Of a stretch of DNA of 34,148 nt, positions 8,035-15,968 are shown one piece after another (the stretch's first letter is position 1; each line of letters begins with the position of its first letter). Source of the DNA: Verrucomicrobiota bacterium (GTDB lineage Bacteria > Verrucomicrobiota > Verrucomicrobiia > Opitutales > Intestinicryptomonadaceae); NCBI GenBank assembly GCA_023450935.1, contig JAEXGH010000018.1, positions 1 to 34,148 of the forward strand, in the 5' to 3' direction. Under the pieces are notes generated by a model. The model saw nothing but the letters and a program-made list of their open reading frames with translations, was not told the origin of the DNA and ran no database searches. Both the position numbers and the translations under genes were made by a program.

Positions 8035-9582
8035 GTGAAGAAGATGGACAACGCCAACCTCAGCATCAACGTTCTCAAAAAGATAAGCCTCCTTGTGGCA
8101 AAGCGCGCATCGGTGCCCGATTTGATAAGACAGATTCTCGACGTTCTGCATACTGAAATGGGTCTGCTTCGCGGAACTGTGACGCTCAGGGAGGGCGATA
8201 TGCTCGTAATAGAGGCGTCGCAGGGGCTGAGCAAAAACGAGGTGGAGCGCGGAACGTATCGTGTGGGCGAAGGCATCACGGGCAAAGTCGCCCAAGACGC
8301 CAAAGCGCGCGTTATTCCCGACGTGTCCAAAGAAAAGTCGTTTCTGAACAGAACGGGAGCAAGAAGCGGCGAAACGAACGTCGCGTTCATCTGCGTGCCC
8401 ATCGTCTACCACGACGACGTAATCGGAACAATCAGCATAGACCGGAAAGTGGACGCAAAAACCGACCTCGACGCCGACCTGCGCCTGCTCGAAATCATAG
8501 CAAACATCACCGCCGACGCCGTATACGCCGCCTACACAGCGGTGGAGGAAAAGGAGAAACTCATTTCGGAAAACCGACGCCTGCAACTTGAGCTCGACAA
8601 CAAACTGCGCCTTAACGAGTTCATCGGCAACGGCACGAACATGAAAAAAATCTATTCGATGGTTTTCAAAGTGGCGACGTCTTCGGCAACAGTGCTCATC
8701 CGCGGCGAGTCGGGAACGGGCAAGGAGCTTGTTGCGCGCGCAATCCAGAAAAATTCGGCGCGCAAAGACAAACCCTTCGTCTCGATAAACTGCGCCGCCC
8801 TCCCTGAAGGACTTGTGGAAAGCGAGCTTTTCGGGCACGAAAAAGGCGCGTTTACCGGGGCAATCAACAGAAAAATAGGGCTTGTTGAAGTCGCCGACGG
8901 CGGAACGCTTTTCCTCGACGAAGTTGGCGACCTCACGCTTTTCATGCAGTTGAAGCTTTTGCGCTTCATTCAGGAGCACACGTTCTACCGCGTGGGCAGC
9001 GGCGAAGAGCACAGGGTTGACGTGCGCATAATAGCGGCAACAAGCCGCAATCTCGAAGAGATGATAAAAAACGGGACGTTCAGGGAGGACTTGTATTACC
9101 GTCTCAATGTCTTCCCGATATACCTGCCCGCCTTGCGCAACAGAAAGTGCGACATCATTCCCCTTGCCGAGCACTTCCTGCAAAAATACAACTCAGTCCA
9201 CAACAAGTCGGTATCGAGAATTTCCACGGCGGCAATAAGTATGCTCACTTCCTACTACTGGCCCGGGAACGTCCGCGAGCTTGAAAACAGCATTGAATAC
9301 GCCGTGCTCAACACTTCAGACAACGTAATAAGCGGCTACAACCTGCCGCCCTCGCTGCAGACCGACATGACCGTGCATTCAAGCTCCATCCCGTCTTTCG
9401 ACGAGGCCGAGAGTTCCGACTACGAAACACTTGTTGACAATTTCGAAAAGGAGATAATCACAAACGCCCTCAAGCGCAACAAGGGCAACGCCTCCGCAAC
9501 GGCTAAATACCTCAAAACGACCCCGCGAATCATACTCTACAAAATCAAAAAGCTGCACATCGACTCCGACCTCTACAAATAG
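8035..9582 (+). CDS. NifA-like sigma-54 dependent transcriptional activator (GAF, AAA+, Fis HTH)
   Basis: An enhancer-binding protein that uses ATP to open sigma-54 RNA polymerase complexes. It has 515 residues, close to NifA (about 520). The GAF sensor domain at about 25-170 contains a stretch (VGEGITGKV, then VIPDVSKEKSFLNRTGA) that closely resembles the NifA GAF domain. In the AAA+ domain, Walker A is GESGTGK at 224-230, the sigma-54 contact loop GAFTGA is at 271-276, and Walker B is LFLDE at 292-296. A Fis-type helix-turn-helix ends the protein (about 470-512). The linker between AAA+ and HTH has no cysteines, so it lacks the oxygen-sensing Cys motif of rhizobial NifA. The first codon is GTG at 8035; ATG at 8044 (MDNANLS) is an equally good start. 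No nif structural gene is visible. Its position behind gltBD, with sigma-54 promoters at nadE and gltB, suggests nitrogen assimilation control. Confidence 0.85.
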   Translation: MKKMDNANLSINVLKKISLLVAKRASVPDLIRQILDVLHTEMGLLRGTVTLREGDMLVIEASQGLSKNEVERGTYRVGEGITGKVAQDAKARVIPDVSKEKSFLNRTGARSGETNVAFICVPIVYHDDVIGTISIDRKVDAKTDLDADLRLLEIIANITADAVYAAYTAVEEKEKLISENRRLQLELDNKLRLNEFIGNGTNMKKIYSMVFKVATSSATVLIRGESGTGKELVARAIQKNSARKDKPFVSINCAALPEGLVESELFGHEKGAFTGAINRKIGLVEVADGGTLFLDEVGDLTLFMQLKLLRFIQEHTFYRVGSGEEHRVDVRIIAATSRNLEEMIKNGTFREDLYYRLNVFPIYLPALRNRKCDIIPLAEHFLQKYNSVHNKSVSRISTAAISMLTSYYWPGNVRELENSIEYAVLNTSDNVISGYNLPPSLQTDMTVHSSSIPSFDEAESSDYETLVDNFEKEIITNALKRNKGNASATAKYLKTTPRIILYKIKKLHIDSDLYK

Positions 9583-9620
9583 CCGAAAAACCCTTGCAAT
9601 GCGCGCCCGAATACGCTTGA

Positions 9621-10145
9621 ATGGGAAAAATGAAAAAGTGCGTTGCAATAGATATGGACTGCGTTATGGCCGACCTCTACGAAGGGTTTGCGGCGTTTGA
9701 GGAAAAAGTTTCGGGCAAAAAAATCGACCGCCAAGCAGTCCGCGGCGTGCCCATTGTAAAGGCTTTCCCTTCCTGCCGCGACTTCCTCCGCCAAGAGGGC
9801 GTTTACGAATTCGCCCCCGTAATGGACGGCGCGGTGGAAACAATAAAATACTTGAACGAAAAATACCGCGTCCTGATTGTCTCCGCCGCGACGGAATACC
9901 CCAACAGTATGCGCGAAAAAATGGCGTGGCTTGCCGAACACTTCCCTTATTTGCACTGGAAGCAGTTTGTATTCTGCGGAACGAAAGACTTTGTGCGCGC
10001 CGATATAATGGTTGACGACAAAATTTCGAACCTCGACGCCTTCGACGGCCCTACTAAAATCCTCTTCGCCCAGCCCCACAACGAGGGAATGCAAAAAGAC
10101 GGCGTCGTGCGGCTCGATTGGCGCGGCATACGCGAATTTCTGTAG
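9621..10145 (+). CDS. HAD-family 5'(3')-deoxyribonucleotidase-like protein
   Basis: A 174-residue HAD phosphatase of the NT5C-like type, which removes phosphate from (deoxy)nucleoside monophosphates. Motif I is AIDMDCVMAD, with nucleophile Asp11 and general acid Asp13. Motif II is the Ser of LIVSAATEYP. A conserved Lys lies in GTKDFVRADI, and motif IV is the Asp pair in MVDDKISNL. There is no signal peptide, so it is cytoplasmic. ATG at 9630 (MKKCVAID) is an alternative start and would bring motif I to the usual distance from the N terminus. The gene begins 38 bp after the activator gene and ends with a good intrinsic terminator at 10177-10209, so it may be the last gene of the gltBD run. Substrate is uncertain. 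Confidence 0.8.
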   Translation: MGKMKKCVAIDMDCVMADLYEGFAAFEEKVSGKKIDRQAVRGVPIVKAFPSCRDFLRQEGVYEFAPVMDGAVETIKYLNEKYRVLIVSAATEYPNSMREKMAWLAEHFPYLHWKQFVFCGTKDFVRADIMVDDKISNLDAFDGPTKILFAQPHNEGMQKDGVVRLDWRGIREFL

Positions 10146-10176
10146 CCCGCCTCCGCATCCTCTCCCTTCCCTTATT

Positions 10177-10209
10177 ACGCCGCACCGCAAAATGCGGCGT
10201 TAAGTTTTT
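10177..10209 (+). terminator. Intrinsic terminator after the 5'-nucleotidase gene
   Basis: A perfect 8-bp stem (ACGCCGCA at 10177-10184 with TGCGGCGT at 10193-10200) around an 8-base loop is followed by TAAGTTTTT. It lies 31 bp past the stop at 10145 and before the thiol peroxidase start at 10235. Confidence 0.75.
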
Positions 10210-10234
10210 CAGCCGATTCGCCGATAATGCGGCT

Positions 10235-10741
10235 ATGAAAAACTCGGTTAAATTCAAAGGCAGGGAAACTTTTTTGCGCGGAACTTTTCCCGCAGCGGGC
10301 GATAGCGCGCCCGACTTCAAACTCGCGCAGGGCGACCTTTCCGACTTCACGTTTGCGGACGCGGACGGCAAAAAAACAGTGCTCAACATTTTCCCGAGCC
10401 TCGATACTTCCGTCTGCGCAATGTCGGTCAGAAAGTTCAATGAAATGGCGGCGAAACTCGCGGACGTGGAGGTCCTGTGCATTTCAAAAGACCTACCGTT
10501 TGCCCAAAACCGCTTCTGCGTTGCGGAGGGGATTGCAAACATAACTCCGCTTTCCGACTGCCGTATTGATTCGCGTTTCGGGGAAGACTACGGCGTGCTG
10601 ATTGAATCGGGCGCGCTTTGCGGACTGCTTGCGAGGGCGGTTGTAGTGGTTGATCAAAAGGGGAAGGTTGTATACTCGGCCCTGAGCGGGGAAATAACCG
10701 AAGAGCCCGACTACGCCCGCGTGCTCCGCGCGCTTGCATAG
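10235..10741 (+). CDS. tpx: Thiol peroxidase (atypical 2-Cys peroxiredoxin)
   Basis: Reduces hydrogen peroxide and lipid or alkyl hydroperoxides using thioredoxin. The 168-residue protein has the peroxidatic Cys61 (SLDTSVCAMSVRKFN) and resolving Cys95 (LPFAQNRFCVAEGI). These are the same positions as in the well-studied E. coli enzyme, which fixes the start at 10235 rather than at an in-frame ATG at 10118 that lies inside the preceding gene. The substrate-pocket Thr/Pro region (PSLDTSVC) and the conserved Arg in the C-terminal third (LLARAVVVVD) are present. No Shine-Dalgarno is visible. A terminator separates it from the nucleotidase upstream, so it probably has its own promoter in 10146-10234. 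It converges with the GH13 gene, whose stop is 47 bp away. Confidence 0.95.
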   Translation: MKNSVKFKGRETFLRGTFPAAGDSAPDFKLAQGDLSDFTFADADGKKTVLNIFPSLDTSVCAMSVRKFNEMAAKLADVEVLCISKDLPFAQNRFCVAEGIANITPLSDCRIDSRFGEDYGVLIESGALCGLLARAVVVVDQKGKVVYSALSGEITEEPDYARVLRALA

Positions 10742-10759
10742 CAGTTCAATCCACCGCCG

Positions 10760-10792
10760 GCTGACACTTCCGCGCTGCGCGGCAAAATCAGC
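10760..10792. terminator. Possible bidirectional terminator hairpin between tpx and the GH13 gene
   Basis: A nested inverted repeat has outer arms GCTGA/TCAGC (10760-10764, 10788-10792) and inner arms CCGCG/CGCGG around CTG (10770-10782). It overlaps the stop codon of the minus-strand gene and has no good T-run on either strand, so termination here is only plausible. Confidence 0.3.
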
Positions 10793-13178
10793 GTTTCAAA
10801 AATACCGCAAGCGACATTCGCGGCAGGCGCAGCACTTCGCCCCCGGAAACCGCGTCCGAATCCAGTCCGCGGCTGTCGAAATACGCGTTGTCGGCAATTT
10901 GGACAAACCCGTCCAAGTCGCCGCCCACGCCAAACTCCGCTTCGGCGTCGGTCGGATTGAACGCCGCAAAAATCTGCGGCGCGCGCGAATCGGACAAATC
11001 GGCGTTGAACATCACCGCCGCCGCGCATTCGTTCGCCTTGTAAAATTTGCAAAACGCGGGCGAATCAAGCCCGTCGCGGCGCAACGCCGCACCGTCGCGC
11101 GAAAGCCTAAACCGCACAAGCGCGCGCAGCCAGCGGCGAACCTCGGGGAACGACTCGGCGCGCCGATAGTCGAGCCTGTTGGCTTCGCCGTCCTTGTAGG
11201 TGTTGTTTTTGCCGCGCTTTGTGCGCAGCAGGTCGAACCCCTCGGCAAGCATCGGGATTCCGTGCGCCAGAAGCGTGAGCGCGTAGGCGGCCTTGTAGCG
11301 GAAAATGTCGTCGCGCGAAGGGTTGTCGAAATCGGGCGTAATTCTGTCGAACAGGCACATGTCGTCGTGGCTTTCCACATAGTTGACCGTCTGCGCCGCA
11401 AACGACGCCACGCCGCCCAGACTTCCTCGCATAAAATATTTGAACCCCTCGAAGTTTCCGCGCCCCCTTGCGTATTGCAGCATAAATTCCCTGAATCCGT
11501 CGTTCCAAGACGCAAACCCAGTGCGCTTGAGCTTGCCGGCAATGTGCCCGCGGAAGCTCCACGGCTCGGCAATCAAAATCACGGAAGGCATGGTTTTCTT
11601 AAGCTCGCGCTCTATTTCCACGAGGGTCTCGAAGCCCACAAGCTCAGCCAAGTCGAAACGGAAGCCGTCAACGCCGTAGCGCAACACGAGCTTCTTGAGG
11701 CTCTCCAAAATCATTCGGCGCGCCATCGGGGTTGTGGTTTTGAAATCGTTTCCGCACCCGCTGAAATTGGTGAGATTCCCGTTGTAGTCGGTCTCGAAAT
11801 AATACTGCTTGTCAATGCGCTCCAAAAAATTCGGCTCGCCGAAGTGGTTGTATACAACGTCCAAGACGACCGCAATTCCGGCGCGGTGGAACGCCGCGAC
11901 AAGACGGGCGAAATCTTCGTTCTGCGTCGCCGAAGCGGCGTCGGTTGCATACGCGCTCGAGGGCGCAAACCAGCCCACGGGCATATATCCCCATTCGTAG
12001 TCGGAGGAATTTTTGTATGTAAACTCCTGAATCGGCTGAAGCTCCACACAATTTGCGCCGCATTTGCGCAAATAGCAGCTTTCCGAAGCAAGCCACTTTT
12101 CAAGTCCCGCAAACGTCAGACGCTCGGCGGGCGAAATGTCGGCGGCGGCGTTCGCCAAAACATCGCGCAGATGGGCTTCGACAATTACCAAATCGTGCCA
12201 CTTCGGCGGGACGAAAGCGTCGGAACGCGCCGACAACTGGCTGTCGTATTTTACAATGCACACGCCCGAAGGGTCGAGCATTGCGTTTGCGTATGGGTCG
12301 GCGACGGGTTTGCGCCTGTCGAAAAGCGTGGTGTTGCCGAAGTTTTCGCCGTCAACGTGATAGGTGTAGAAACGGCCGCGCAGATCGGAGTCGGCGCGGG
12401 CTGTCCAGACGGCGCCGTCCGCCGTTTCCGCGACAAGCAGATGGCGTCCGTTTTCGCCCGCCGCCCAATGCGATACGAACACGGCTTTTGCGCGCGGGGC
12501 GAAGATTCTGAAAACCGTCGCGCCTTCTTCCAATACCGCGCCAAGTTTTGCCGAAGAGTGAATTTGCGAAAGCAGCAGGCTTTCGTCAACGGGGGAACAA
12601 GTCCGCAATTCGGGCAGACGCAGGACTGCGGGGCTGCCAAGCTGGCACATTCCGCGCGTGCGCACCGCAAATGCGTGGCTGCCCGTGCGGGACGGGTCGA
12701 AAAGCAGATTGAGATTGTTGTTGCCGTCGCCCACAATATTCGGGACACAGCCTTCGGGCTCGAGCCACGATCCGTCCGAACAGGCGAATTTGAACTGAAA
12801 CGCGCGCGGACGGTCGCGCCAAAGCTCCGACATCTCCACCCCGAGGCGGAAGTAAATGCGCGCGTCGGCGGAAAACCCGCGCATAAGCCATTTCGGGTTT
12901 CCCACGGCGGCGTTCCAGCCGTTGAAATCGCCGCAAAGGTAATAGGATTTGGAACGCTCGACATTCGGAAAACAGTCGGGAGAAATCACGAAATACGCCG
13001 TCTGCCCGTCGGCGTAGTAGGAGCTTAACCGCGCGGACGCAAGTTTATCGACGCGCGCGACCGACACCGCGGAAACGGCGGTGTTTTCAAGTTCCGCCCG
13101 CGGAACTTTCGGGCAGTCTTTGTTGAGTTCGAAAAATATTTCGTCAAACCCCGTCCACAATGCTTTCGTTATTTTCAT
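10788..13178 (-). CDS. GH13 debranching-type alpha-glucan hydrolase (pullulanase/isoamylase-like)
   Basis: A 796-residue glycoside hydrolase of family 13 predicted to act on alpha-1,6 branches of glycogen or related alpha-glucans. There is no signal peptide, so it is probably cytoplasmic. Two carbohydrate-binding beta domains come first: one around YYLCGDFNGW and a CBM48-like one around residues 215-300 (GATVFRIFAPRAKAVFVSHW). The catalytic barrel follows. All four family regions are intact: DVVYNH at 440-445; FRFDLAEL with nucleophile Asp509 and Arg507; AEPW with general acid Glu538; and SHD with His604 and Asp605. The YNHFGE context favours the pullulanase/isoamylase/debranching group over branching enzyme. 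It starts 3 bp after the stop of the FtsB-like gene upstream, so the two are likely co-transcribed. Exact specificity cannot be told from the sequence. Confidence 0.85.
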   Translation of the reverse strand: MKITKALWTGFDEIFFELNKDCPKVPRAELENTAVSAVSVARVDKLASARLSSYYADGQTAYFVISPDCFPNVERSKSYYLCGDFNGWNAAVGNPKWLMRGFSADARIYFRLGVEMSELWRDRPRAFQFKFACSDGSWLEPEGCVPNIVGDGNNNLNLLFDPSRTGSHAFAVRTRGMCQLGSPAVLRLPELRTCSPVDESLLLSQIHSSAKLGAVLEEGATVFRIFAPRAKAVFVSHWAAGENGRHLLVAETADGAVWTARADSDLRGRFYTYHVDGENFGNTTLFDRRKPVADPYANAMLDPSGVCIVKYDSQLSARSDAFVPPKWHDLVIVEAHLRDVLANAAADISPAERLTFAGLEKWLASESCYLRKCGANCVELQPIQEFTYKNSSDYEWGYMPVGWFAPSSAYATDAASATQNEDFARLVAAFHRAGIAVVLDVVYNHFGEPNFLERIDKQYYFETDYNGNLTNFSGCGNDFKTTTPMARRMILESLKKLVLRYGVDGFRFDLAELVGFETLVEIERELKKTMPSVILIAEPWSFRGHIAGKLKRTGFASWNDGFREFMLQYARGRGNFEGFKYFMRGSLGGVASFAAQTVNYVESHDDMCLFDRITPDFDNPSRDDIFRYKAAYALTLLAHGIPMLAEGFDLLRTKRGKNNTYKDGEANRLDYRRAESFPEVRRWLRALVRFRLSRDGAALRRDGLDSPAFCKFYKANECAAAVMFNADLSDSRAPQIFAAFNPTDAEAEFGVGGDLDGFVQIADNAYFDSRGLDSDAVSGGEVLRLPRMSLAVFLKR

Positions 13179-13181
13179 GGA

Positions 13182-13898
13182 CTATCTGGCTACGAACCGC
13201 ACGGGCTTTGCGCGCGCCGCCGCAACCGCGCGCACAGAGGCGTTGCCTCCGCCCAGTTTCACTTTGACAGGCTTCATCGAAACCTCCGTCATTGCCGACA
13301 AACCCGACGCCGACGAAAGCAGTTTTACGCTTTCGGGAGGCGCGGCGGCGGTGTCGTCCTCGGAAACGGTCGGCGCGTTTTTCAACGCCTGCAAACGCTT
13401 GGTCTGCTCAACCGCAACGGAGGCGTTGGCCATGTCTATCCTGTATTCTGGCACGATTTTCGAATTTTTTGCGGACGTTTCGGTCGCGGCGGTGTCGGGT
13501 CTGTGTTTTATGCCGAAGAACGTCAAAACTGAGTCGAAAAACGATTTCTCCTCGTCGCGGCGTTCTACAGATTCGCTTTTTTCAAAACCGTCGTCGATAT
13601 CTGAGGCGGCGGAGTCCTTGAAGCGGAAAACGATGTCGTCGGGATAGGCGTATCCCAATTTTTCGCGGATTACGCGCTCGGCGAATTCTCCGTCGGAAAC
13701 GAGCCTGTTGTAGTATTCGTTCTTGCGCTCCCACTCCTTTTGCAGCTCGCCGATTTCCGCGCGCAGCTTTTGGCGCGATGCGTCAAGCTCGGCGTTTTCG
13801 GCGGTTGCCCCGCGCCATTTCGAGTAGAAGCAGACGCCCGCCGCAACCGATGCGGCAAGCATGGCGGCCGTCCCGAGTTTATACCATTTAGTTCTCAT
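13182..13898 (-). CDS. FtsB/DivIC-like septum formation initiator protein with long C-terminal tail
   Basis: A 238-residue bitopic membrane protein. A short basic N terminus (MRTKWYK) precedes one membrane helix at about 8-26, a coiled coil at about 32-65, and the family's C-terminal signature DGEFAERVIREKLGYAYPDDIVF at 69-91. These proteins help assemble the division septum with FtsL and FtsQ. Family members usually end at about 90-120 residues. Here about 140 further residues follow, low in hydrophobics and rich in Ser, Ala, Asp and Lys, so probably disordered and outside the membrane. The gene is divergent from the Gfo/Idh operon (14007) and is followed after 3 bp by the GH13 gene. The role in division is inferred from the family only. 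Confidence 0.75.
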   Translation of the reverse strand: MRTKWYKLGTAAMLAASVAAGVCFYSKWRGATAENAELDASRQKLRAEIGELQKEWERKNEYYNRLVSDGEFAERVIREKLGYAYPDDIVFRFKDSAASDIDDGFEKSESVERRDEEKSFFDSVLTFFGIKHRPDTAATETSAKNSKIVPEYRIDMANASVAVEQTKRLQALKNAPTVSEDDTAAAPPESVKLLSSASGLSAMTEVSMKPVKVKLGGGNASVRAVAAARAKPVRFVAR

Positions 13899-14006
13899 TT
13901 TTCGACACCCCGATTATTCCATTTTCCCCCGCGCCGTGTCGAGTTTTTATTTTCGCCGAAAAAAATACTCGCAACCCGTCGCACAATGCAAATAATCGTC
14001 TCCAAT

Positions 14007-15308
14007 ATGGATACTATCGGCAGGAGAGATTTTCTGAAAACGACGGCGGGTGCGTTGGCGGGCACCGCCGTTCTGCCGAAATATTCGAACGCCGCCGGCG
14101 CGCGGGAAGAGCCGCTTAAAGTGGCGATAGTCGGCGCGGGGCGAAGCGGAATGAAGGCTGTGGAAACGCTTTTTAAAATAGGAATGCGCACGCAAATAAC
14201 CGCCGTAGCCGACGCATTCGCCGACGAAGCAAAACGCCTGCGAATGCGGGGCGAAGAACTCTCGAAAAAATACGCCGACCCGCGCGGAATTTTCGACGTT
14301 CCGCCCGAACGCGTCTTCGCGGGGCTCGACGCCTACAAGGCTGCCACCGACTGCGCCGACATTGTTGTGTTTGCAACCCCGCCCGTCTTCCGCCCGGGGG
14401 AGGCGGAATACGCAATCTCGCGCGGCAAACACGTCTTCCTTGAAAAACCGATTTGCGTCGATTCTGTTCAGGCACGCAAAATGTATGAACTTGCGGAAAT
14501 TGCGCGCGCAAAAAAGCTGACCGCCGTATGCGGGCTTCAACGCCGCTTCCACTCGGGATACCGCGAGGCCGTGCAACGCCTCCGCGACGGGCAGATAGGT
14601 GAAATCCTCTACGCTCAATGCGACTGGTTTTTGTCGCACTTCGACGGAATGGATTTAAAACCCTCCTGCCGCACCGACGACCCCGAACAGCTCGAATACC
14701 AGCTCCGCAACTGGGGGCTTTTCGTCTGGACATCGGGCGACCACATCGTAGAGCAGCAGGTGCACAATCTCGACATAATCCGCTGGGCTTTGGGCAAAAC
14801 GCCCAAGTTCGTAAGCGCAATAGGCGGGCGGCGCGTGAATCTCGAAATGCCCAAATACGGCAACCGTTTTTCGCATTTCGCTTCGGAGCTTGACTTCGGC
14901 GAAAACCTGCGCGTGTTTGCGCGTTGCAGACAGGAGCCGAACACTACCCCTCAGGTGCTCGAAAGAATTGTGGGAACAAAGGGCGTTTTACAAACAAGCC
15001 TGTTTTCCAGCCAGACGATACGGGGCGAAAAAAACTGGACTTCCGCCCCGCCCCGAGACCCCGTGGAGGAGGAATACCGCTGCCTTGTAAACTCAGTCCG
15101 CAACGGCGGCGGCGTAAATATGATTGCCGAAACGACCGACTCCTGCATGCTGGCAATCGCCTCCAGAATGAGCGCGTATTCGGGCTTGCGCTTCAAATTC
15201 GAATGGGCGTTGAGAAAGCCCGAAACATCGCTTATGCCGCAAAAGTTGCAATTCGGCAAACTGCCCATCGCCCCCCTTGCAATAGCGGGAGAATACAGAA
15301 TTACTTAA
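14007..15308 (+). CDS. Tat-exported Gfo/Idh/MocA-family oxidoreductase
   Basis: An NAD(P)-dependent sugar oxidoreductase of about 433 residues. The start at 14007 gives MDTIGRRDFLK, a twin-arginine signal (Arg6-Arg7) followed by a hydrophobic Ala/Gly/Leu stretch and an Ala-rich cleavage region near residue 30. The ATG at 13986 would add seven residues. The Rossmann loop is GAGRSG at 43-48. The family signature EKP (FLEKPICVDS) and the catalytic His/Asp region (EQQVHNLDIIRW) are present, so it looks active. Tat export fits enzymes that fold with their cofactor before export, and is common in this family in planctomycetes and verrucomicrobia. ruvC begins 2 bp after its stop, starting a tight four-gene run. 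The substrate is not predictable; related proteins include glucose-fructose oxidoreductase and glycosidases of the GH109 type. Confidence 0.85.
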   Translation: MDTIGRRDFLKTTAGALAGTAVLPKYSNAAGAREEPLKVAIVGAGRSGMKAVETLFKIGMRTQITAVADAFADEAKRLRMRGEELSKKYADPRGIFDVPPERVFAGLDAYKAATDCADIVVFATPPVFRPGEAEYAISRGKHVFLEKPICVDSVQARKMYELAEIARAKKLTAVCGLQRRFHSGYREAVQRLRDGQIGEILYAQCDWFLSHFDGMDLKPSCRTDDPEQLEYQLRNWGLFVWTSGDHIVEQQVHNLDIIRWALGKTPKFVSAIGGRRVNLEMPKYGNRFSHFASELDFGENLRVFARCRQEPNTTPQVLERIVGTKGVLQTSLFSSQTIRGEKNWTSAPPRDPVEEEYRCLVNSVRNGGGVNMIAETTDSCMLAIASRMSAYSGLRFKFEWALRKPETSLMPQKLQFGKLPIAPLAIAGEYRIT

Positions 15309-15310
15309 CA

Positions 15311-15961
15311 ATGGCAAAAAGCACGAGAACTCTTTGGACGCAGAAAATAATCGACGGCGAAGTCAAAACGGTTTCGCGCGGCGCGGTGTGGACTTTCGAA
15401 ATGCTTAAGGCGAAATCCGGCCCCACGCGCGGCGAAAAGCTCAAGATCGACCGGACCGAACGCAACCTGCGCGGGCGCCAAATTACGGGCGTCGTTCTGG
15501 GAATCGACCCGAGCCTGCGCGGCACGGGGCTTGCCGCGATAGAGTCGCTGCCCGACGGCACCCTGCGCTACATAAGCTCGCTAACCGTCCGCAACGAACC
15601 CAAGCTTACAATGGCGCAGTGCCTAGCGAGAATACTGGAGGAAACAGACGCAATCATCGACCGCACCTGCCCCGTATGCGTTGCGATTGAAAAAAGCATT
15701 TACGTCCAGAATTTCAAGACGGCACTCATTCTCGGCTCTTCGCGCGGCGCGGCAATAGCGGCGGCGGCGCGCAGGGGACTTGAAGTTTTCGAATATCCGC
15801 CGTTGAGAATAAAGCAGGCGGTCATAGGCTACGGACGCGCAAGCAAGGAGCAGATTATAAAATCGGTCGCCGCGATTGTCAGCGGCGCAAACGAACTGCC
15901 AAACGACGAAGCCGACGCCTGCGGCGCGGCGATAGCGCATATATTTACACACAAAATATAA
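15311..15961 (+). CDS. ruvC: Crossover junction endodeoxyribonuclease RuvC with N-terminal extension
   Basis: Resolves Holliday junctions together with RuvAB. The 216-residue protein has all four catalytic acids of the RNase H-like fold: Asp66 (GIDPSLRGTG), Glu127 (AIEKSIYVQN), Asp199 and Asp202 (PNDEADACGAA). About 60 basic residues precede the first catalytic strand, whereas typical RuvC has its first Asp near residue 7. The extension is in frame, begins 2 bp after the upstream gene stop, and contains a second Met at 31, so part of it could be untranslated. A nucleotidyltransferase starts 7 bp downstream. No ruvA or ruvB is in the window. Confidence 0.88.
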   Translation: MAKSTRTLWTQKIIDGEVKTVSRGAVWTFEMLKAKSGPTRGEKLKIDRTERNLRGRQITGVVLGIDPSLRGTGLAAIESLPDGTLRYISSLTVRNEPKLTMAQCLARILEETDAIIDRTCPVCVAIEKSIYVQNFKTALILGSSRGAAIAAAARRGLEVFEYPPLRIKQAVIGYGRASKEQIIKSVAAIVSGANELPNDEADACGAAIAHIFTHKI

Positions 15962-15968
15962 AAGCAAA

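Noticed and set aside
7576..9183. 535-residue open frame on the - strand
   Set aside because: Opposite gltD and the sigma-54 activator, whose Walker, GAFTGA and FeS motifs are unmistakable. The shadow has His/Val/Phe-rich composition and no domain.
10734..13028. 764-residue open frame on the + strand
   Set aside because: It lies wholly opposite the GH13 gene, is Arg/Ala/Val-rich with no recognisable motif, and the minus-strand protein has all four GH13 catalytic regions. It is a shadow of high-GC coding DNA.
13448..13463. TGGCAC sequence resembling a sigma-54 -24 element
   Set aside because: The GC of the -12 element is missing at the right distance, and the site is inside the FtsB-like coding region.
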